Source: Perkinsus chesapeaki (taxonomy: Eukaryota > Perkinsozoa > Perkinsida > Perkinsidae). Taken from it: a DNA stretch of 25,439 nucleotides. The notes beneath the pieces were generated by a model. That model was given only the letters and a program-made list of their open reading frames with translations, searched no databases and was not told the DNA's origin. Shown one piece after another: positions 20,701 through 25,439 of the stretch (its first letter is position 1; each line of letters begins with the position of its first letter). The position numbers and the translations under genes were made by a program. The DNA is taken from contig JAAPAO010000526.1 of the NCBI GenBank assembly GCA_013115145.1, forward strand, positions 1-25,439. The letters are read 5' to 3'.

Positions 20701-20990
20701 CGCTGCTGATATTTTTCGCTCAAATACCTCAGGTTGAGCATTCTCTGTGTCCTCAAGCTTTCACACTGATAGGATTACTTCATTCTTCTTCCCGAAGCGA
20801 ATTACAGACACTTTAGGTATTACAACCAAGAGAGCTCTCGTAAAGCTGCGCGTGCCCTGGTTAAGGAGGCCTCTGAGCGTTGGCAAAGCAATGTAAGGGG
20901 TAAAGTGCGTTAATAAGGAGGGGTTCTCTTTAGGAAGAAGTAGTGGATGACATAACATGTGTTGTTGTTTTTCTTAGAGATAAACGTTGA
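17782..20990 (+). CDS. PP2C-type (PPM) serine/threonine protein phosphatase, 5' end not resolved
   Basis: PPM phosphatases dephosphorylate Ser/Thr with two metal ions held by conserved Asp residues. Exons are 17782-17900, 18322-18452, 18493-18562, 19516-19571, 19617-19723, 19888-20015, 20225-20341, 20481-20545, 20817-20892 and 20934-20990. They join in frame for at least 307 codons. All core motifs are present in order: KKVNQDSYWMVE, FFGVADGHG, SGSSCVSVLI, YCANAGDSRAVLGR, GGRVEPF, GPSRVWLKKQ, DLPGLAMSRAFGD, VIASDGVWDFMTNEEVIRLI and DDITCVVVFL. The metal-binding Asp positions (NQD, DGHG, GDSR, SDG, DD) are intact, so an active enzyme is expected. The protein ends shortly after the last motif, at RDKR. 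The intron 20342-20480 contains an antisense tRN​A-Ile. The 5' exons upstream are unresolved, so the start codon is unknown. Confidence 0.9.
18704..18803. repeat. AT-rich palindrome cluster in a PP2C intron
   Basis: ACTGTATAC and GTATACAGT form a 9-bp stem over a 7-nt loop. ACATTGTA/TACAATGT arms interlock with it, and ACACAA/TTGTGT follows. All are in the intron 18563-19515. Confidence 0.7.
19247..19356. repeat. two chains of overlapping hairpins in a PP2C intron
   Basis: First chain: ACGGTGTTAA/TTAACACCGT (19247/19258), CCGTG/CACGG (19264/19274), ATTCAC/GTGAAT (19271/19282). Second chain: TACCAT/ATGGTA (19328/19335), ATGGTAT/ATACCAT (19335/19343), GATACC/GGTATC (19342/19351). Loops are 1-6 nt and arms are shared. 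Confidence 0.9.
20108..20234 (+). repeat. 127-bp repeat, copy 1 (PP2C intron end plus exon start)
   Basis: This segment runs from GTTTCGTTGATGG in the intron 20016-20224 across the acceptor at 20224 and ten bases into the exon (GATTTGCCGG). A near-identical copy lies at 24735-24868. Confidence 0.95.
20352..20424 (-). tRNA. tRNA-Ile (anticodon UAU), nested antisense in a PP2C intron
   Basis: On the minus strand the 73-nt sequence folds as a standard cloverleaf: acceptor GCTCCTG/CGGGAGT with G-U pairs at two positions, D-stem GCTC/GAGC, anticodon stem ACGGT/GCCGT with loop CTTATGA, T-stem GTGGG/CCCGC with loop TTCGACC, and discriminator A. The anticodon TAT reads the Ile codon AUA. It fills 73 of the 139 nt of the intron 20342-20480, leaving 10 nt to the donor side and 56 nt to the acceptor side. 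There is no intron in the tRNA and no run of four T directly after its 3' end. Confidence 0.93.
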
Positions 20991-21212
20991 CGTTGGTGCA
21001 TGTCAAAATAAAGCACGCCCTGCCGTTTGTATTCTCTTTTATTGCGTTGAACGGAATGCCTTTTCCAGTTAATGGTACCCATAAATACTGCGGTTGGCAA
21101 AGGCAAACTGCCCCGTTTACTTGCCGAGCTGGGTTAATAAGTCGAATCTCATAATTTGAATTAATAAATTATCAGTCCACAAATTCAGACTTATGCTTAC
21201 ATAGACACACCA

Positions 21213-21365
21213 GGTCTCCTATTGGGAGACCATTGAGTGCCTCATTAAGATTATGTCGTGCGGTAGCATTCCTGTCAATATCTGCCCAAGTCTATTAGCC
21301 TACGGTAGGCTATGGTCCGTAACCTACGGTAGGCTATTCTGACGGTCCGTAGGAATGATTCCTAC
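21213..21365. repeat. hairpin cluster with a 30-bp direct duplication
   Basis: GGTCTCC/GGAGACC (21213/21225), TAGCCTAC/GTAGGCTA (21296/21305) and GTAGGAAT/ATTCCTAC (21349/21358) are perfect. CCTACGGTAGGCTAT occurs at 21299-21313 and again at 21323-21337. GGTCCGTA occurs at 21314 and 21344. A palindrome has therefore been duplicated in tandem with its flank. Confidence 0.88.
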
Positions 21366-22204
21366 TAGGTCTTTCTAAGGAATCGGTCCCAGTCCGCTTC
21401 TTCAGCAGGTGGGCAGCTTCATCATCCTCACGGGCAACACCGGCACACACCGGCAAGACATCGGCAAGACATGCGTTAATGGCTTGACTGACAGAGTTGA
21501 TAGTCAGCTGTTGACTCACAGTTGTAGCTCCACGACAATGAGGTGGCCACACATGTTGCCCTGGAAATCAGGTACGCGTGAATATGAGGCTCGCTGATTC
21601 AGCGACGCTGGAAGCGATTAGATATGTTCTGATTTGCAAGTACTCGATACGGATTGAATGATTGTCAATCCTTGAATGATTCCTGATTGTGTGCCACGAC
21701 TCGTGGCCCACGAGAGAAGTGATGAGTGACGACGGCCTTCCTTCGAGTACTTTCCCCGGGAAACTGGAAGCTGTGGTGAAGGCGCTGAGGGCATTCTATA
21801 AAGATCGTATGTATCTGCAAACGACACAGCGAGATAAATACGGGAACCTTGGCTGCTATCTGCAGTCGAAGCTCGGACGGTTAACGGTGTGGCAGCAACG
21901 AGCAACCTTCCCACCCGCCGGATGGCCTTGAAGGCCAGGCCTTCCGAACTCACTAAGTGAGTCTCACTTTCTTCATAAGGGAGAGCATGTGTGCTTTCGA
22001 TGACGACTTGGACTAGACTATGGTGCTGCGCACAAGCGAGCGCGAAGTTAAGAATTGCACGGATGATAATAATAACAACACTCAAGGGAGGTCTCAGACC
22101 CCGGGAATATGGTTGAATACAACGGCCTTGCCACGTATTGCCTAGAAACAGGAATCTTTTCAAAGATGATTGGCGTAAATTGATTAATTTGAATATGATA
22201 TCCT

Positions 22205-22690
22205 CACCCGCTACCCTGTATCACAACCTCCCCATATTGTGCTAGCTCCATTCCTACAAACATGAGTACCAATTCGAGGGATACGGTAAGGCTGAATGAA
22301 CCTCGTACGTTACTGTTTATCAACGTAGGTACCTGTTACGCATGCTTCCCGTTCCTTGATGCGCCCATTCCTACACAGTCAGGCGAATATGAGGACCAGT
22401 TTGGGTGCGACGGTGAGGGCATTAGCCTCAAACTTATCCGTAACTCGTTCTCTAGGTACCCACGCCTCGGTCTTCCCATACTTTGCTGCGTCCACCCCAG
22501 CAAAGTCAGACAAGCGCGAGGACCAGCTCAGATGATGTGGTAAGGCAACCAGGCTGGACTTCATCCGCTATCTTTTTTCAGGAGCCACACTATTCCCACG
22601 CTGTGCCGCGTCCACTCCCATAGCGTCCACCGCCACAACCTCAAACAAGCACAAGGGCTAGTGATGTGAACCACATCATGTGGTAACTTA
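22205..22690. repeat. diverged tandem repeat, about four units of 115-127 bp
   Basis: Matching landmarks recur: CCCATATTG (22231), CTTCCCGTTCC (22345), CTTCCCATACTTTG (22472) and ATTCCCACGCTGTG (22592). These are followed by C-rich stretches such as CATTCCTACA, TGCGTCCACC or CGCGTCCACT. TAGGTACC precedes two units, and CCTCAAAC recurs in two. Divergence is high and boundaries are approximate. Confidence 0.6.
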
Positions 22691-22701
22691 CCACTGGTAA
22701 G
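22661..22701. repeat. chain of four hairpins
   Basis: TGATGTG/CACATCA, ACCACAT/ATGTGGT, GGTAA/TTACC and CTTACCA/TGGTAAG follow one another in 41 nt with 1-3 nt loops and shared arms. Confidence 0.88.
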
Positions 22702-22919
22702 ACCACTAGTCTGTCAGTTGAGTTTTGTCTGGAATGCCTTCCTAGGTATACCCGGGCGTTGGCCGAGTTCCAGTACTGGAGAGATCCCCAGCACCATGCT
22801 GGCAGCACGTGGCACATTGGGCACTGCTTTGGTTACAGACTTGGTTCTAGTCCCTCCTCCGGAAGATCACGAAGCGCGGCATGCAATTGATACCCGGAGT
22901 GGGAGTAGCGTATTACCCG

Positions 22920-22938
22920 TTGGCACGGTCCGTGCCAA
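22920..22938. repeat. 9-bp perfect hairpin inside an open frame
   Basis: TTGGCACGG (22920-22928) pairs with CCGTGCCAA (22930-22938) around one base. It lies within the open + strand segment that encodes LPVGTVRAKC. Confidence 0.85.
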
Positions 22939-22991
22939 ATGCGATTTGTATGTCAATCTTCCTGATATGGATGTCAGTGACTTAAGAACAT

Positions 22992-23062
22992 TTTGTTTTT
23001 TATCCCTCACAGACTGTGAGGGATAAAAGACAAAGTGTTCTTGGCACTGTGAGTCACAGTGC
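22992..23062. repeat. 21-bp near-perfect hairpin followed by a 9-bp hairpin
   Basis: Bases 22992-23012 pair with 23014-23034 around a single centre base with one G-U pair; the inner 15 bp (TTTTATCCCTCACAG) are perfect. GCACTGTGA (23044-23052) then pairs with TCACAGTGC (23054-23062). The motif CTGTGAG recurs in both. Confidence 0.92.
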
Positions 23063-23854
23063 GTAATGATTGAGGCAACTCAGGCCTCAGAGATTGATGA
23101 AAAACAATTGAGTAGTCTTCAGTTACCCTGCTGGAGATGGCAAAGGGTGGTTTGTATTGTTTTGGACCACCACACAAACCGCCTTTAGAGTCCAAGGCCT
23201 TCACTTTTATGGTGAGCACTTTGTTGGATGCCTACACAGAAAAGAAGAGAAGACCTATGGACAGATTGTCCAGGACAGTATGTTGGTACCAATTCCAATG
23301 GTTAGCCGAACATCCACTTACAGGACGTAATTTTATTACCGTAAAAACATTCAAAGGCAGAGCTTGTCTCTCGGGTTCCAAGGCTATTCGTAGGCAACAC
23401 AATGACAGGTGCATTGGAACATTTTCCTGGAGCATTCACATTTACCATTCATAGCTTCACATTCGTCACAGTAGGATTTTAACCGTAGCGGACAATTCCA
23501 GAGCCTGCTGGCCAGACAGGAAGTGGAGGCAATGGCGATGATGGTAAGCTGGATGATGCGCATATTTGGCTGAGCAAAATGAGAACTAAGTCTGGAGTGG
23601 CATGAAGCTCGACACGTTCGACCGGTATAACTCGGCAGGGAGCTCGACAGTTACAGAACAAATTAAACGGCATTTATGAGTCGAAAGTGTTGAATCAACA
23701 CCAGAATATCATCCTGAGAGTGAACGCACGCGTGACGTGACCGTGGCAGTGTATATGCGTATGTCTCCGACGAACAGGCGTACTAAAGTTTCTCAGCGTG
23801 CCTTCGGCCCGCTTATCCTGCTCATGTTCACTTGGATCCAAATCATAACACTGA

Positions 23855-24019
23855 GGTGATACCTTAAAGGTGTGCATCATTTGTCGTATCGTGTTGCGGT
23901 GGTTCCTCCGTAGTGGTAATAAGTGGACGCTTCTCCTAGGTGTAGCGATGTTGCATGTATCTGTTGTATTTCTAAGGCCCTTGGATAAAATAGGATCATC
24001 TTGCCGGACTCCCCGATGA
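23855..24019 (+). CDS. possible terminal exon with a membrane helix
   Basis: After an AACACTGAG acceptor-like site the + frame is open to a stop at 24017-24019. It encodes ICRIVLRWFLRSG, then a hydrophobic stretch WTLLLGVAMLHVSVVFL that could span a membrane, then LDKIGSSCRTPR. No upstream exon could be attached and no family is recognised. A minus-strand frame (23695-24036) is also open, so this is tentative. Confidence 0.27.
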   Translation, partial: GDTLKVCIICRIVLRWFLRSGNKWTLLLGVAMLHVSVVFLRPLDKIGSSCRTPR

Positions 24020-24364
24020 GGGCCCTCGTCAGGCACGAGTCATACTGTTATACGACGGGTACCACAATGGCAAAGAACGCTCCTGAAATATCACAATCAG
24101 TAGACGGCGGAGCAGACATGAAAAGCTTCCGCTAACGAGCGAAAGCCCGTGTGTGCCGTAAAGGGCGTATAATATTTCATTTCTCCGTTCGATTATCAAG
24201 TGCACCGATGATACTGGTCCGATATCTACCTCACCTTGCGTACCACAATCAGTGTACCTTCAATATGCTGTAAGCGATACTGATCTGAGGATGTGGTGAC
24301 GTACTCAATTCTACAGGATGTTGTATAGGGTATTACCAACGTCTAGCAACGTACAGGGCTGTCT

Positions 24365-24482
24365 CTGGGACTGTATAGGACTCTATACTGTGGGAGTCCT
24401 ACAATAGAACTGTATAGGACTTCATAGAATTGTATAGAGACTGTATAATTGTACTGTGTATTGTATATAATATATACTGACA
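24365..24482. repeat. imperfect tandem repeat of a CTGTATAGGACT-type unit
   Basis: Variants of GACTGTATAGGACT recur at about 24369, 24408, 24428 and 24440, followed by TTGTACTGTGTATTGTATA. AGGACT and AGTCCT also form inverted pairs within the array. It looks like a small, degraded minisatellite that can fold on itself. Confidence 0.6.
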
Positions 24483-24734
24483 GTATAATACAACCCTCCC
24501 CAATGAATTAGAATATTTCGTTTTTTAACGATATCTCGCCTGCTATTGAGTGTACGACCATGAAATTTTGTAGCATAGTACTAGAACACACAGCAAGGAA
24601 GAATATGTGAATCGATCAACTAGCCCCTCTGGCTCAAGTTAAGGCTTAATATGTCAGACAACCAAATTGACACAAGTCACTGCGACTGAGTGACTATTAC
24701 AAGTCACTGAGTGAGTTGATTACATACGAGCTTG

Positions 24735-24868
24735 GTTTCGTTGATGGATGATTACTGCAGACTGCAGTTCACAACTGCATCTGCGTGTTGAATTCATTAC
24801 CGTTGTGGAAGACAGTTGTGTGATTTGTTGATACGTTAATTGGATTTGTGGTTTTTAGGATTTGCCGG
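24735..24868 (+). repeat. 134-bp repeat, copy 2 of the PP2C intron/exon junction sequence
   Basis: This matches 20108-20234 nearly base for base, from GTTTCGTTGATGG through GATTTGCCGG, including the acceptor TTTTTAG. Differences are a tandem duplication of ACTGCAG, a few substitutions, and CAAA in copy 1 replaced by its reverse complement TTTG in copy 2. It ends ten bases into what would be the PP2C exon, after which the sequences diverge completely. Confidence 0.95.
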
Positions 24869-25195
24869 AATTTCGCCGATAAAGTCATCAATTTCGCGAA
24901 TAAGGATCACATTTTCGCGGTCCGCGAATCGCAGATAAGGAAATTATCGTGGATCGTCCTTCTCAATTTCGAGCCGTACTTTCAAATACACAAAATATCT
25001 TCGGAGTGCTAAAAATTGCACAATGTGCGAAGCCGCCTCACTGAAGCATAGCGCAACTATGCACCAACCTTCCAGAAACGATTTTAATGGTTTACTGCAG
25101 CTACTCGGCATGCCATGAACAATATGATATATAGACATATATTATTCCGTGCAAAGACATATGGATCATATGATTTTTATCTCAGTTTCTAGTCA
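24869..25195. other. spacer before the tRNA-Thr pair, no gene seen
   Basis: It contains the hairpin TTCGCGG/CCGCGAA near 24914-24928 and repeated TTCGCGAA-like words. A minus-strand frame (24944-25138) has no recognisable product. Confidence 0.4.
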
Positions 25196-25267
25196 GCCGC
25201 TTTAGCTTAGTGGTAGAGCGTCTGCTTCGTAAGCAGAAGGTCGTCAGCTCAATCCTGGCAATTGGCT
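25196..25267 (+). tRNA. tRNA-Thr (anticodon CGU), possibly decaying copy
   Basis: The 72-nt cloverleaf has D-stem GCTT/GAGC, anticodon stem TCTGC/GCAGA with loop TTCGTAA (anticodon CGT, Thr codon ACG), and T-stem GTCAG/CTGGC. The acceptor GCCGCTT/AATTGGC has one C-U mismatch and one G-U pair. The T-loop starts CTC where its neighbour has TTC, altering the B-box. It may be a functional minor-codon tRNA or a pseudogene in progress. Confidence 0.78.
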
Positions 25268-25366
25268 AGCCCCTTATTACCGGTCAATACAATTGAAAAT
25301 GGACAAGCCACGTAGGTTACTCAGTCCTATACAGGTATGGGTGGTTTTCATCTTGTTTTATTTTCA

Positions 25367-25438
25367 GCCACTTTAGCTTAGTGGTAGAGCGTCTGCTTTG
25401 TAAGCAGAAGGTCGTCAGTTCAATCCTGGCAAGTGGCT
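25367..25438 (+). tRNA. tRNA-Thr (anticodon UGU)
   Basis: The 72-nt cloverleaf has a perfect acceptor GCCACTT/AAGTGGC, anticodon loop TTTGTAA (anticodon TGT, Thr codon ACA), T-loop TTCAATC and discriminator T. It differs from the copy 171 bp upstream at only a few positions, so the pair arose by duplication. The window ends one base after it. Confidence 0.93.
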
Positions 25439-25439
25439 A

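Larger units (their letters stand above)
20991..24734. other. hairpin-rich region with isolated coding-like segments
   Basis: No gene can be assembled. Protein-like open segments on + include about 21722-21900 (KLEAVVKALRAFYKDRMYLQ, then DKYGNLGCYLQSKLGRL), about 22826-22990 (DHEARHAIDTRSGSSVLPV, then DLYVNLPDMDVSDLRTF) and about 23137-23340. The 181-codon minus-strand frame 21618-22163 overlaps the first. Repeats and hairpins are listed separately. Either a rapidly diverging spliced gene or decayed gene fragments would fit. Confidence 0.35.

Noticed and set aside
21618-22163. 181-codon open frame on the minus strand
   Set aside because: No recognisable motif. It runs through hairpins, and a + strand segment opposite part of it looks more protein-like. 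Not annotated as a gene.
9600-23100. CRISPR array or phage-type terminators as explanation of the repeated hairpins
   Set aside because: The genome is eukaryotic, the words differ from hairpin to hairpin, there are no regular spacers, and no T-runs follow the stems.
23137-23335. Possible uDENN-like reading (GLYCFGPPHKPPLESKAF then YGQIV)
   Set aside because: The two pieces are in different frames and no splice pair with matching phase was found. Resemblance is too weak.

Overview
The window is nuclear DNA of an intron-rich single-celled eukaryote. The evidence is GT-AG introns throughout, split genes, eukaryotic tRNAs, a VPS39/TGFBRAP1-type HOPS/CORVET subunit and a PP2C phosphatase. TAA, TAG and TGA all act as stops. 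Very short introns (29, 30, 37, 40, 41, 42 nt) sit beside introns of 0.5-0.95 kb. Every protein gene I could model lies on the + strand, and two of them are only 77 bp apart. The gene style and a helical-repeat protein suggest an alveolate, possibly a perkinsid-like or dinoflagellate-related protist. That placement is an inference, not a demonstration.

Layout. 353-6167: VPS39/TGFBRAP1-like gene, about 17 exons, ending in the Vps39_2 zinc-binding domain. 6245-7189: small three-exon gene for a probable mitochondrial protein. 7695-9481: four-exon gene for an alpha-helical repeat protein. 9482-13882: hairpin-rich stretch carrying exons of a tentative BRO1-domain gene (about 10265-10842) and a second unrecognised gene starting at 11650. 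13883-15947: four-exon gene for a basic, lysine-rich protein. 15948-17781: AT-rich spacer, then unresolved coding segments. 17782-20990: PP2C phosphatase exons, with an antisense tRNA-Ile(UAU) inside one intron. 20991-24734: hairpin-rich DNA with a diverged tandem repeat and isolated coding-like segments. 24735-24868: second copy of the PP2C intron/exon junction sequence. 25196-25438: two tandem tRNA-Thr genes with different anticodons.

The most unusual signal is not a gene. From about 9.6 kb rightwards, introns and spacers hold many short, nearly perfect inverted repeats with 0-5 nt loops. They are often chained, so that one arm is shared by two successive hairpins (A, A', A, ...). The compact genes on the left hold few of these. 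The pattern looks like repeated snap-back (template-switch) copying, and a 4-nt microinversion between the two copies of the PP2C-intron repeat fits the same process.

Functional links are limited. VPS39 tethers late-endosomal/vacuolar membranes and BRO1 proteins work with ESCRT on endosomes, but adjacency alone does not show that they cooperate. Splice models were checked by eye for reading-frame continuity only; no transcript evidence was available.
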